Position numbers and translations under genes: made by a program
Notes under the pieces: model-generated
What the model was told of the DNA's origin: nothing
Database searches by the model: none
Seen by the model: the letters and a program-made list of their open reading frames with translations, nothing else
Source: Sulfolobales archaeon
GTDB taxonomy: Archaea; Thermoproteota; Thermoprotei_A; Sulfolobales; Desulfurococcaceae
Direction: 5' to 3'
DNA: 64,000 nucleotides
Assembly (NCBI GenBank): GCA_025059075.1
Contig: JANXDZ010000001.1
Coordinates: 1-64,000, forward strand
In this document: positions 33,696 to 42,935 of the stretch, in pieces
Numbering within the stretch: the first letter of the stretch is position 1
How the letters are laid out: each line of letters begins with the position of its first letter

Positions 33696-35888
33696 TTACT
33701 TTCTTCTAGTTGCATTAAATATAGTTACGACAAGCAGTATTGTTAAGAAAGCCAGTATTAAGTAGATCGACGACATTTGATTGCCTTGATCCTTCTTCAA
33801 TTCTTCAACATACCCATGTATGTCGTCGGCTTTCACCAAAAGATCTCCTAAGTTTGTCCTCACTAATGCTACTCCATTATTTACGCTCACTACTTCACCA
33901 TAAATAGTTCCTAGGCTTGTTTTTATTTCAACAATTCCACTGCCTAAGTAGCTTAGCGTTGTATTTAAGTCCTCTAAAGTTAAGTTTAATTCACCTAAGA
34001 TAGTCTTTACTGTAACTAAGTCGTTGTATAAGCCGCTTATCCCTATGGATATTTCACTTAGCTTTAATTTAACTAGGCCTATTGAAGTATTTAAAGTCAA
34101 TACACCGTTAGTTAAGTTAACTACTTTTGCATCAATTGTATTCAATAATTTGCTTAGCACAGTGATTGAAGCATTAAGATCGTTAAATATAGCCGTAAGG
34201 ACTTGGGTTAGAGAGCTATTAATGCTAAATAGATCTCTTCTCAAAAACTCTGAAGATTCATTAATGCTTACTAGAACTTCTCTAGATGCTTGAGATATGC
34301 TGGATGATAGATCTCTATGTATGCTTTCAATAGAACTACTAAAGTTGCTTACTTTAATAGCTGCTACAGCTGTTCTACTTAAAAACCAGTAGTCTGCTCT
34401 AACTAGTATGAATATAGTAGTGGCTTCATTGAATAGAGGTATTGAAACCAGGTATAGGCCCGGCATAAGCTTTATTGCATTTAGTGGAATACTCAATCCA
34501 TTAGTTAAGCACTCAACGCTAAGTGAATCTGGATCAATCATTTTATTTCCATAAGTCACGTGGACTAATGCATAGTCGCTTAAGCCAGCATCAATATAGC
34601 TTGGAGCAGCTACTTCAACAAGCAGTTCCTCCATAGGTGTAAAGGCCTTGAAGTAATAGTCGAGAAAGAGCCCCCACCAAGTCTCAGTTGGGAAAGATGT
34701 TTGATAGAAGTACCAATACCTCTCCTCTAAATACCAATCAATGCTTGGAGGCATGTATATCGATAATCCATGTGATTTAGGGTGTCCAGGAGCACTCCAA
34801 CTAACTATGATGGAGCTCTTCAATGCACTTATTGCAGAAGCAAGCATAGGCCTTGGATCATAGTTTGATAGCCACCCCTCGTAGTTCAACAGCTTCTCAA
34901 ATAAGTCAACTACATCAATGAACTCTCCTTCACCTGTCTTATCACATGCATCCCTCAGTTCCTTTATTGAATAAGCTATGCTTGGATTTAAGTACACGTT
35001 GTAAGTCATGTACATTGAAGCTAAATCCATGTATGGCACAGCATACTCTATGTAGTTAACTAAGTCTACTGCTGATAGTGTTGGATAGTCTAGGGGATAG
35101 ACTGCAGTGTAGTAGTATTCATATGCTGAAACAATTGCTTTAGCTAGATCTATTGGAGACATCCCTGGATTAGCGATCAGTTGGGTTAAAAACTTAGTGT
35201 AGTACCAGCCGTCGAAGGGTTCGTATTCTTGTGAAGCCACCAATATGTCGGCGTAACCCCTTGATCCAATGTCGTAAGCTACTTCAGCCATAGCTTCAAG
35301 ACATGCGTCAAAACCCAGTATGTCTAAGTGTACTCCAACTTCACTATTGATCCTATCTAGTGCTTCAATGAGCTCTCTTTCATCTATATAATCGTTATCA
35401 CTGTAATCGTAAGCTACTCCTCTGACTTCTCTAAACGATCTCCTCCATGCATTGCCATGATCCCATATAACCAACATGTAGTGCTCAGCTGGGAAGTTTA
35501 CTGCAGTGTAGTTGGCTAAGAACACGAGGGTATCAGGATCCCCCATGTTCATTTCATTTAAGTCTAGGAGGAGCTGTGAGTTTATTATATTGGGTTCTAG
35601 ATCTCTTTTAACTAAGTATATTCTAGTGTTACTCCAATTATTGTTGCTGGAGTCATAGCCTGGGTGTCTATCAAACATCACTACTATTGCTACATCCTTA
35701 GTTGAGCCCGCCATCTCCATTTCATTAAAGTCTTCTATGCCTGCTCTCTCTAAGTCATTGTCTGCATCCATGTAGATCATTATAGTCCACTTATACAATG
35801 AGTTTCCAGCACTAGTGAGTACTGGTGGTAGAAGTAGCGTTAGTAAGAGGAGTGTAGTGAAGAACCCTGTAATCCACTTACTACTCAC
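33696..35888 (-). CDS. Clostripain-family (C11) surface peptidase
   Basis: A secreted cysteine peptidase of about 730 residues. The signal peptide is followed by WTIMIYMDADNDLE, the C11 hallmark, and the catalytic dyad is present: His in YMLVIWDHGNAW and Cys in DILGFDACLEAMAE. Cleavage after basic residues is expected. After the protease region (to about 400) come a beta domain and a long heptad-like Ser/Asn/Leu stalk (about 530-700) rich in Asn-X-Ser/Thr, and a final membrane helix (IYLILAFLTILLVVTIF) with a basic tail. The result is a stalked protease anchored in the cell membrane. Start GTG 35888 is behind GGGGTG; a GTG 9 bases upstream is in that site. Not in an obvious operon. Confidence 0.88.
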   Translation of the reverse strand: MSSKWITGFFTTLLLLTLLLPPVLTSAGNSLYKWTIMIYMDADNDLERAGIEDFNEMEMAGSTKDVAIVVMFDRHPGYDSSNNNWSNTRIYLVKRDLEPNIINSQLLLDLNEMNMGDPDTLVFLANYTAVNFPAEHYMLVIWDHGNAWRRSFREVRGVAYDYSDNDYIDERELIEALDRINSEVGVHLDILGFDACLEAMAEVAYDIGSRGYADILVASQEYEPFDGWYYTKFLTQLIANPGMSPIDLAKAIVSAYEYYYTAVYPLDYPTLSAVDLVNYIEYAVPYMDLASMYMTYNVYLNPSIAYSIKELRDACDKTGEGEFIDVVDLFEKLLNYEGWLSNYDPRPMLASAISALKSSIIVSWSAPGHPKSHGLSIYMPPSIDWYLEERYWYFYQTSFPTETWWGLFLDYYFKAFTPMEELLVEVAAPSYIDAGLSDYALVHVTYGNKMIDPDSLSVECLTNGLSIPLNAIKLMPGLYLVSIPLFNEATTIFILVRADYWFLSRTAVAAIKVSNFSSSIESIHRDLSSSISQASREVLVSINESSEFLRRDLFSINSSLTQVLTAIFNDLNASITVLSKLLNTIDAKVVNLTNGVLTLNTSIGLVKLKLSEISIGISGLYNDLVTVKTILGELNLTLEDLNTTLSYLGSGIVEIKTSLGTIYGEVVSVNNGVALVRTNLGDLLVKADDIHGYVEELKKDQGNQMSSIYLILAFLTILLVVTIFNATRRK

Positions 35889-35999
35889 TATAGACACCCC
35901 TGAATACTTAATTATGTGGGTTAAGTAAAATGCATTGCTTAAATAAAACGTTTATTTAAGTATCCATATGTAGCCTCTATACGTAGTAGGGAAAGCTAT

Positions 36000-37133
36000 T
36001 TGTTGCTTACGCTAAATAACTTTAATACTTTGCTAACGGACTTAAAAGCCTGGTGGAGGAAGCTGTCTACTAAAGTAATGCACTTCGCATTAACATGCAG
36101 TAAGAGGACTTCAAAGACTGGGTTAAAAGTAGCAGTAGTTGGCGCTGGAGTATGTGGATTAATAGCAGCAGGCTATATTGCTTGTGCAGGCCACGAAGTC
36201 GATGTATATGATAAGCAACCTATGCCGGGCGGCTCATTAGTGTTTGCTGTTCCTCCATGGAGAATACCTAGGGAGAGTGTGCTAGAGGGGGCTAAAGAGC
36301 TTGAAGAAAGACTTGGAGTAAAGTTCTTTCTAAAAACAAAGGTTTTTTCTGGAGTTAACCTTAGTGAAGAAGGAGATGAGTTTGTTGAAAAAGTACTGCC
36401 ATTAGAGGATCTAGTTGGGAGCTATGACGCTGTCCTAATAGCAAGTGGTGCTTGGAGGACTAGGAGACCGGAGATACCGGGTCTGAATTCAGTGAACGTA
36501 TACTCAGCTCTATCATACCTTTACTATAGGAGACTTCAGGAAATGAACCTCATTAATAAAGGGGTTAGCATTGGCAGAAGAGTAGTGGTCTATGGAGGCA
36601 GCATAAGTGCTCTTGCAGCTGCTGGACAAGCTCTTAGTGATGGAGCTGAAGTCTACGTTATTTATGAAGACTCCTTTAAGAGAGCTTCAATAGATCCAGT
36701 GGATCTTAAGAAGCTTGAGGACGAAGGCGTTGTAGCAATAGATCTTGCGAGAATAGCTGAAGTAAGCGTTATAAATAGTGTAGTAACTGAAGTAAAGTTC
36801 CAGCGTCTACAGCTTAGCTCAATTAATGAAGGTAGAGTAGCTATTCCTATACCTAACTCTTACTTTACATTAAGCGTGGACTCACTACTGCTAGCTGGAG
36901 TAGAAGAGCCTTCACCTCCTCTATCCAGCGATGTAGCTAGCGTAATGAAGATAGCTGTGGGCCCTAAGACTATATTAGTGGATGAATGGGGTCGGACAAC
37001 TAATAAGAAAGTATTTGCAGCAGGAAGCGTTATAACTGGCTTAACTACTATTGGTGACGCTGTTAGACAAGGAGTGAGGACAGCTAGAGAAATTGATCGT
37101 TGGCTAAAAGCTTTAACTATAAAGTTGAAGTGA
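36000..37133 (+). CDS. FAD/NAD(P)-dependent oxidoreductase (GltD-like)
   Basis: A 377-residue flavoprotein like the small subunit of glutamate synthase. The FAD-binding GxGxxG reads VVGAGVCGLIAAGYIACAGH, with MPGGSL a little further on; a second nucleotide-binding segment is VVYGGSISALAAAGQAL; the C-terminal FAD contact is VFAAGSVITGLTTIGDAVRQ. An unusual N-terminal segment of about 45 residues with several Cys and Trp residues precedes the FAD domain. A four-cluster ferredoxin gene starts 10 bases later, so the two likely form an NAD(P)H:acceptor complex. The real partner is not known: it may serve glutamate synthesis, an AOR-type enzyme or ferredoxin:NADP exchange. Confidence 0.82.
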   Translation: MLLTLNNFNTLLTDLKAWWRKLSTKVMHFALTCSKRTSKTGLKVAVVGAGVCGLIAAGYIACAGHEVDVYDKQPMPGGSLVFAVPPWRIPRESVLEGAKELEERLGVKFFLKTKVFSGVNLSEEGDEFVEKVLPLEDLVGSYDAVLIASGAWRTRRPEIPGLNSVNVYSALSYLYYRRLQEMNLINKGVSIGRRVVVYGGSISALAAAGQALSDGAEVYVIYEDSFKRASIDPVDLKKLEDEGVVAIDLARIAEVSVINSVVTEVKFQRLQLSSINEGRVAIPIPNSYFTLSVDSLLLAGVEEPSPPLSSDVASVMKIAVGPKTILVDEWGRTTNKKVFAAGSVITGLTTIGDAVRQGVRTAREIDRWLKALTIKLK

Positions 37134-37143
37134 GGTGGAGCCC

Positions 37144-37668
37144 ATGGAGCAGCAGCCACCTGGAGTAATAGCTCCACAGCCTAGGCGAATCAGAGTAGTG
37201 GATTTATCCAAGTGCATAGGCTGTGGAGCGTGTGAAGCATCATGTGAGGCGCTGTATGGAATGCCATTCATAAAGGTCTATAGAGTTGGTGCAAGCATAT
37301 ACATCCCTATTTCATGTATGCACTGCCAGAAAGCTCCATGTGTAGCAGTATGCCCCACTAAGGCAATGCATGTAGGGAGCGATGGCTTCATCTACATTGA
37401 TAAAGCTAAGTGCATTGGATGCCTGGCGTGCCTTGAAGCATGCCCATTTGGAATACCTGAGCTAGAGCTTAAGCTCAGGGTAGTTACTAAGTGCGATTTA
37501 TGTAGAGATCTTAGGGTGAAGGGCCTTGATCCAGCGTGCTCTGCGATATGTCCAACTGGAGCCATAGTGTATGGCTTAGAGGACCGCGTATTTAGTGAAA
37601 TAAAGAGAAGAGTTGCTGAATCCATAGCTAAAGCACAGAAGGAGACTCCATATTATTTAAAGAAGTAG
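37144..37668 (+). CDS. Four-cluster [4Fe-4S] ferredoxin-like protein
   Basis: A protein of about 174 residues with 16 cysteines in four motifs: CIGCGACEASC; CMHCQKAPCVAVCP; CIGCLACLEACP; CDLCRDLRVKGLDPAC with a final CP. This is the DMSO-reductase/HycB-type electron-transfer subunit, able to hold four [4Fe-4S] clusters. GAGGTGG places the start at ATG 37144 rather than GTG 37135. Tightly linked to the FAD oxidoreductase (10 bases after its stop); likely moves electrons between that flavin and an enzyme such as ferredoxin or Fwd. It is not the FwdF or FwdG protein by obvious features. Confidence 0.88.
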   Translation: MEQQPPGVIAPQPRRIRVVDLSKCIGCGACEASCEALYGMPFIKVYRVGASIYIPISCMHCQKAPCVAVCPTKAMHVGSDGFIYIDKAKCIGCLACLEACPFGIPELELKLRVVTKCDLCRDLRVKGLDPACSAICPTGAIVYGLEDRVFSEIKRRVAESIAKAQKETPYYLKK

Positions 37669-37682
37669 TTGAGTGATTCTAC

Positions 37683-38831
37683 TTGAAGATTTTAATTACA
37701 GAGTACTTTACTAGTACTTTCTCACCTAAAAGCATGCACATGGATATTCTTGTAGAAGGATACTCCATGGCTTATACAGCCGCTAAGCTACTTAAGTTAG
37801 CTAATCAAGAGGTTTCACTAACGATCAGTAGATATTTAGATGTAGTGGAAGAGGAGGCTATATACATTGATCCACATAACTACTATGATTTCTTAAGTAA
37901 GTGCTTAGTGAATTACGATGGAGTAATTGCAGTAGCTCCACCAGCTGAGTTAATTAAAGTCTCAGAAATCGCTGGAGGCAAACTCATAGGATCTCCTCAT
38001 GATTTAACTAAGTTATTTTCAAATAAATACACAACTTACCTAGCCTTATCTAAGTGTGGGATAAGAGTTCCTGAAACTATTCTCATTAAAAGAGGCTTTA
38101 AGTGCTCTAAGAGTGAATTAAGCGAAGTTGAATTACCTTTAGTTGTTAAACCAGCAATGCTTGCTGGATCGGAGTGTGTATACGTAGCCCATAGCTTAGA
38201 TGAGTTATGTTCTTATGCTTATGAGGCTGTTAAATGCGATCCTTTTGGTGAAGCAGTTGTACAGAGATACATTAGGGGAGTTCATGGAAGTATATCAGTA
38301 GTGTACTCTAAGTTTGGCGTAGCTCTATTTTCATTGAATCTCCAGTTGATTGGACGAGTTGGGAGTTCATTAAAGTACTTCGGTGGAGTTCTCCCAATAA
38401 GAGATGAACGCATAGTCAATGAAGCTAGAACACTACTTGAAAAACTCTTCTCTAAGCACCCATTGCTAAGGGGCTTCATAGGGTTAGACGTAGTTTGGAA
38501 TGATGAAGGAATTTACGTAGTTGAAGTAAATCCACGCCTTACAACTTCTATACTTGGAGTAGCAGAACTCTATCCTGAATTAGGAAGCGTATTGGTGAAT
38601 TCGTGGACTGGAGCAAGGCTGGAAGCCCGCTCAACTTTCCTAGGAGACGTAGTTAATGGCTATTCATACTATCTCCTAAGCTACATCGATGAGAGTTATT
38701 TAAGCAGTAAAGTAATAGAGCTTCCACAGTGCTCTAGAAAAATCACTGTAGGAGTTAGAGAGACTCTACATGAAGCACTTAACGTAGCTAAGACTACTGT
38801 TAATAAGGTAGCTGAACTAGCTCTAGGGTAG
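37683..38831 (+). CDS. mfnD: Tyramine-L-glutamate ligase MfnD-like ATP-grasp protein
   Basis: A 382-residue ATP-grasp enzyme. The substrate loop and ATP site are visible: KLIGSPHDLTKLFSNKYTTY, LVVKPAMLAGSECVYV and metal-binding FIGLDVVWNDEGIYVVEVNP. The closest characterised function of such an archaeal ligase beside F420 and methanofuran genes is MfnD, which joins glutamate to tyramine in methanofuran synthesis. It ends 18 bases before cofE. A TTG start. Related ATP-grasp ligases could act on another amine, so the specific name is inference from context and general similarity. Confidence 0.72.
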   Translation: MKILITEYFTSTFSPKSMHMDILVEGYSMAYTAAKLLKLANQEVSLTISRYLDVVEEEAIYIDPHNYYDFLSKCLVNYDGVIAVAPPAELIKVSEIAGGKLIGSPHDLTKLFSNKYTTYLALSKCGIRVPETILIKRGFKCSKSELSEVELPLVVKPAMLAGSECVYVAHSLDELCSYAYEAVKCDPFGEAVVQRYIRGVHGSISVVYSKFGVALFSLNLQLIGRVGSSLKYFGGVLPIRDERIVNEARTLLEKLFSKHPLLRGFIGLDVVWNDEGIYVVEVNPRLTTSILGVAELYPELGSVLVNSWTGARLEARSTFLGDVVNGYSYYLLSYIDESYLSSKVIELPQCSRKITVGVRETLHEALNVAKTTVNKVAELALG

Positions 38832-38849
38832 AAGACGGGGGGTCTATAC

Positions 38850-39608
38850 ATGAGGAGAATAGAAGTAATAGGATTAAGGTATGATAGAGAAATAGTTAAA
38901 GGAGATAGCGTTAGTGAAGCAGTCATTGAAGCCATTAAAAGCAATGGAGTTAAATTAAGGGATGGCGACATAATTGTCGTCACACATAAAGTTGTATCAA
39001 AAGCTGAAGGGAGGGTCGTTGACTTAAATAGCGTTAATCCAAGCGGGAAAGCCTTAGAAATAGCTAGAGAAACAGACAAGGACCCTAGGCTAGTTGAGCT
39101 AATACTCCGGGAGTCTAGGGAAATCCTTAAGATCAGTGGCGGTCACATAATAGTCTTAACTAAGCATGGAATAGTCTGCGCTAATGCTGGAATAGATAAG
39201 TCAAATGCTGGTGGAGAAAGTTATGTAGTCCTACTTCCAGAAGACCCAGATCGCTCGGCGAGGGAAATAAGGTATAGAGTAATGGAGGAATTTGGCGTTA
39301 GAGTTGCAGTAATAATATCGGATACTTACGGCAGGCCGTTTAGAGAAGGGATGGTGAATCAAGCAATAGGTTTTGCTGGTATAAATCCATATAGAAATTA
39401 CATAGGTAAGCCAGATAGAGATGGATATATAATGAGGGTGACGAGAGTAGCTATAGTAGATGAAGTTGCTGGAGCAGCTGAACTAGTGATAGGGCAAACT
39501 ACTGAGAATACTCCATTCGCAATAGTTCGTGGAGTGGATTACGAGGAGTGTAGCGAGTGCAGCTTCAAGGACTTAGTCATGCCGAAGGAGAAGTGGCTGT
39601 TCCAATAG
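38850..39608 (+). CDS. cofE: F420-0:L-glutamate ligase CofE
   Basis: A 252-residue enzyme that adds gamma-linked glutamates to F420-0 using GTP. The signatures LRDGDIIVVTHKVVSKAEGR and VCANAGIDKSNAGG are typical, as is VIISDTYGRPFREGMVNQAI. Full length for archaeal CofE. Start behind a GGGGGG site. It follows the MfnD-like gene and precedes an FrhB-like gene on the plus strand. Confidence 0.94.
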   Translation: MRRIEVIGLRYDREIVKGDSVSEAVIEAIKSNGVKLRDGDIIVVTHKVVSKAEGRVVDLNSVNPSGKALEIARETDKDPRLVELILRESREILKISGGHIIVLTKHGIVCANAGIDKSNAGGESYVVLLPEDPDRSAREIRYRVMEEFGVRVAVIISDTYGRPFREGMVNQAIGFAGINPYRNYIGKPDRDGYIMRVTRVAIVDEVAGAAELVIGQTTENTPFAIVRGVDYEECSECSFKDLVMPKEKWLFQ

Positions 39609-39672
39609 TGCCTAAGGCAAGCTATACTAACTTTATTAATACGTCTTAACACTGTTTAAGTAGGGATCTTCA

Positions 39673-40749
39673 TTGGAGAAAGCTGTCGTAAGACTACTTA
39701 ACGTTAGTGAAAGCATTGAGCGAGGCTTTTGCTCGTTCTGTGGAGCTTGCATCGCTGTCTGTCCATTCAATAATTTAAGCTATGAGTTAAGCAATCCAAG
39801 TAAGCCAACGCTAGGAGACTCCAAGTTCTGCAAGAAGTGTAAACAAACTCTATGTGTAAGCGTGTGTCCACAACTGAATGTCCCCAGAGAGCTTTTCTCA
39901 ATTAATACTTATGTATTTAGCGAAGCATATGAAGCTAGGTCAACGATACCTGAAGTAATTAAAGTTGCGCAAGACGGGGGGGCTGTAACGAGTCTATTGA
40001 TCGCTGGCCTTAAGCTCGGGCTATTTGATGCAGCTCTAGTTACTTCAAGAGATGAAGTGTGGCGCCCTAAACCATCTATAGCAGTAATGGATTGTGAAGT
40101 TATTGAAGCAGCTGGAACAAAATACGTTTATTCACCGACTCTTTTAGCATTAAAGGACTTGGCCTCAAGAAGGGGCGTAAAGTCTGTAGCAATTGTTGGA
40201 CTGCCGTGTCAAATAATGGCTGTTGAGAAAATGAAGAGGCTTAGCCTAAAGCTATTTGAAGGCCTAAGCTTAGTGAGCATAGGGCTATTTTGCACTCACA
40301 ACTTCACTTATGAAAAGATCCTTAGCTTAACTAATGATTTGAAAATAAAAATTGGGGACTTAACTAAGATCTCTATAAAGAAGGGGAAGTTAATTTTTAC
40401 GACAAAGGATGGTGGAAGCGCTCTATATTCATTAAGTAAGGCGTCTAAAGACATGAGGACTGCATGTATGCAGTGCCCAGAATTCATCTCTCCTTACGCA
40501 GATCTAAACATAGGCAGCATAGGGAGCTCTGAAGGTTGGAGCACAGTGTTAGTTATGAATAGTATTGGTAGAAGAATCCTTGCAAAAGCAGTTGACTGGG
40601 GCTTTATTGAAGCTAAGCCTTTAAGCATTGAAGGGAGGGATGCAGTATTTAAATTCATTGAAAAGAAGGTTCGTGAATCCCTTGAAAAATATGGAGAGTA
40701 CACTAGGAATTATGGAGATATAATTAACGCTGATCCATCTAAGTGGTGA
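39673..40749 (+). CDS. FrhB-like F420-interacting Fe-S flavoprotein
   Basis: A 358-residue protein of the FrhB/FdhB family, which carries FAD and Fe-S centres and exchanges hydride with F420. Cysteines at the start (CSFCGACIAVCP and CKKCKQTLCVSVCP) should hold [4Fe-4S] clusters; the later MACMQC-like segment (TACMQCPEFISPYADLNIGS) and the FAD domain follow. There are no hydrogenase or formate dehydrogenase subunits next to it, so it is probably an F420:ferredoxin or other F420 oxidoreductase. This would serve to recycle F420H2 from Mer and Mtd. TTG start. Confidence 0.85.
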   Translation: MEKAVVRLLNVSESIERGFCSFCGACIAVCPFNNLSYELSNPSKPTLGDSKFCKKCKQTLCVSVCPQLNVPRELFSINTYVFSEAYEARSTIPEVIKVAQDGGAVTSLLIAGLKLGLFDAALVTSRDEVWRPKPSIAVMDCEVIEAAGTKYVYSPTLLALKDLASRRGVKSVAIVGLPCQIMAVEKMKRLSLKLFEGLSLVSIGLFCTHNFTYEKILSLTNDLKIKIGDLTKISIKKGKLIFTTKDGGSALYSLSKASKDMRTACMQCPEFISPYADLNIGSIGSSEGWSTVLVMNSIGRRILAKAVDWGFIEAKPLSIEGRDAVFKFIEKKVRESLEKYGEYTRNYGDIINADPSKW

Positions 40750-40756
40750 ACTGTAA

Positions 40757-41617
40757 TTAAAGGCATATAGGCCTAATTAATACAGCTGGATAATGCCTGA
40801 CCCTACTCATATCGCTCCAAAGGACTTCGCTAAAGCTCTCTCTACCTAAGTTTGAAACCATTTCTAAGACATTTCTGCCAAGTCCATAGCCCATCAGTTT
40901 ATCAGCTAGCCTAGCTACTTTAAGTATGTTAGTGAGCCCAATCCACTTACCTGCATAGGCTACTGGCGTAGGATACTCTACAAATAACTCATTTAACGTT
41001 CTCCCAATGAAGTATGCTATTCCACCTAAGTCAATTACTCCCCTCACACTTGAAGGCCTTGTTGCTATCGCTAAGTTAGCAAAGTTCCTTAACTTAAAGG
41101 TTCTATCACTATCAACTATGAGTACTCCTAAGCTAGTCTTAAGCAGTTTAACTAAGTCATCTCTAAGGATCTTAGCTTCTTTGTCAGCATTCCTTATTGG
41201 AAGAGATACATACGTGTATGGTAAGTTAGTAGCATCAATGCCTGCCTCGGATAGCGGTTTAATGAAATGTTTCAACCCCCCTAGCTTCAGTGAAAGCTTC
41301 TTGTGAGATGCTATGTAGTTTAGAGGGGTTTTCAGTAAGAAGTGCCTTGTCCTCTCGTTAAAGAGTTCTCTGAGGAACTTTCCCCAAATAACTCTATTCA
41401 CTATGTATGCAGCGAACTTTGTGAATGGATCTGGGTGAATAACGCCTTCATCGTATAGGAGCCCCTTAGATACGCAGAGGGCTTTCTCAGAAATAGCTAT
41501 TAGATCTCCTGGTCTAACTAGGTTGCCGTAGACTCTAGCTATTTCACTAGCTACGTTAGTTCCCGGATACCAGTACTTGAATGGCTTTTTAATAGCCTTA
41601 AAGTAAGTTACTTTCAA
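40757..41617 (-). CDS. CofE-superfamily paralogue
   Basis: A 286-residue protein with the F420 ligase (CofE) fold: RPGDLIAISEKALCVSKG corresponds to the CofE substrate loop. It has only part of the strictly conserved CofE metal/GTP residues that I can recognise, and a true cofE is 1.1 kb away. It might add glutamates to another substrate or act on a different stage of F420. Convergent with the FrhB-like gene (8 bases) and followed on the same strand, 22 bases upstream, by mer. Confidence 0.7.
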   Translation of the reverse strand: MKVTYFKAIKKPFKYWYPGTNVASEIARVYGNLVRPGDLIAISEKALCVSKGLLYDEGVIHPDPFTKFAAYIVNRVIWGKFLRELFNERTRHFLLKTPLNYIASHKKLSLKLGGLKHFIKPLSEAGIDATNLPYTYVSLPIRNADKEAKILRDDLVKLLKTSLGVLIVDSDRTFKLRNFANLAIATRPSSVRGVIDLGGIAYFIGRTLNELFVEYPTPVAYAGKWIGLTNILKVARLADKLMGYGLGRNVLEMVSNLGRESFSEVLWSDMSRVRHYPAVLIRPICL

Positions 41618-41638
41618 AAAAATTACCTATTTACAAAG

Positions 41639-42625
41639 CTATTTAAACGATGGAATGACTTCCTCAGCTATTGTTTTTAAAGCCTCCTTCTTTTTCTTAC
41701 CTATAGGAGATCCGAAGACTATGTGAGTTACACCTAGTTTAACCAGCTTATTTAACGAGTCTATGCATTCACTAGGAGTTCCATATATTGAGAATGCCTG
41801 CAGCATTTCCTCAGTTACATTAGAGAACGCTGTCTTAAAGTCCCCCCTACTTATTGCAGATGCTATTACTTGAGCTTTCTCAAAGCTTACTCCATGTCTC
41901 TCCAGAGCATTTCTTGGAGCACCTGCAACTATGAATGCAACTATCGGTAGTGCAGCTTTTCTCGCTTCATTCCTGTCCCTATCTATTGAAAAACATGTGT
42001 ATGCAACTATGTCTAACTTATCAAATCTATCTCCAGCTGCCTCTTTGATTATTCCAACTGCTTGCTCATAGTCCTTTGGATTTGATGCATTTATTAAGAC
42101 TCCATCACCTATTGAAGCAGCTAGCTTAAGCATTCTTGGTGCTTGAGCACCAATGTAGATAGGTATTTCATGTAGAGGCTTGTAATTTAGCTTAACTCCT
42201 CTTACTTTAATGAATTCTCCATTGAAGTCTACCGTCTCCCCCTTTAACAACTTCCTTATTACAGTAACGCTCTCTTCAATTGCCTTCAGTGGAGTCCTCC
42301 ACTCTATGGATAGTTTTTCAAGGGTAGCTCTATCCCCAGCCCCTATGCCTAAGAGAGCTCTTCCACCTGATACTTCGTCTAGAGATGCTATTGCTGAAGC
42401 AGTCCATGCTGGGTTTACGATATATGGATTAGTGACTCCTGGGCCTAGGAGTATCCTATTAGTCCTTAACGCTATGCTGGACAGCGTTATGTAGACATTC
42501 CTATTGTTGTAGTGGTCGGTTATCCAAACAGTGTTTAACCCTAATTGCTCAGCTATAATGGCTAAGTCAACGAGCTCACTTATGGTGGTTGAAGGAACTA
42601 GCTCTAGACCAAACCTAAGTGGCAT
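41639..42625 (-). CDS. mer: F420-dependent methylene-H4MPT reductase Mer
   Basis: A 328-residue luciferase-like TIM barrel. It begins MPLRFGLELVPS and contains the family-defining VWITDHYNNRNVY and LLGPGVTNPY, with a later GDGVLINASNP. Mer interconverts methylene-H4MPT and methyl-H4MPT with F420, the step connecting the MtrH-type methyltransferase to oxidation. The longest frame runs to 42709, but AGGTGA three bases upstream and the family start make ATG 42625 the likely initiation site. It precedes the CofE paralogue on the same strand. Confidence 0.95.
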   Translation of the reverse strand: MPLRFGLELVPSTTISELVDLAIIAEQLGLNTVWITDHYNNRNVYITLSSIALRTNRILLGPGVTNPYIVNPAWTASAIASLDEVSGGRALLGIGAGDRATLEKLSIEWRTPLKAIEESVTVIRKLLKGETVDFNGEFIKVRGVKLNYKPLHEIPIYIGAQAPRMLKLAASIGDGVLINASNPKDYEQAVGIIKEAAGDRFDKLDIVAYTCFSIDRDRNEARKAALPIVAFIVAGAPRNALERHGVSFEKAQVIASAISRGDFKTAFSNVTEEMLQAFSIYGTPSECIDSLNKLVKLGVTHIVFGSPIGKKKKEALKTIAEEVIPSFK

Positions 42626-42853
42626 TAAATCACCTAAAACTATATTATTCATGGAGAACGCTATTATTCTTTTCCCTTTGCCTCCAAACGAGTTCTTCAT
42701 CACTCTCACCTCCTTTAATTGCTTTATTCAGGGACTCCCCGACGGCTGTTGAACCTAATGGAGTGAGGCTTCTAGAGAAACAGAAGTCTTTAAATCCATT
42801 GATGTACTCATTCACTACTTAACTAGGAGCTATTTCCATTTTAGGGAAAAGCT

Positions 42854-42867
42854 TAGCTTATAAGCTA
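42854..42867. promoter_or_regulatory. Palindrome over a TATA-like element before cofC
   Basis: TAGCTTATAAGCTA is a perfect 14-base palindrome centred on TATA about 70 bases before the cofC ATG. It may simply be the promoter TATA element; AT-rich palindromes this short arise by chance. Confidence 0.3.
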
Positions 42868-42935
42868 TGAAGTATGGTCTCTCTTTTAGATAGCTCTGGG
42901 TAGTGATGAGTTGAGTTTAAGGAGGTTTAAACTCT

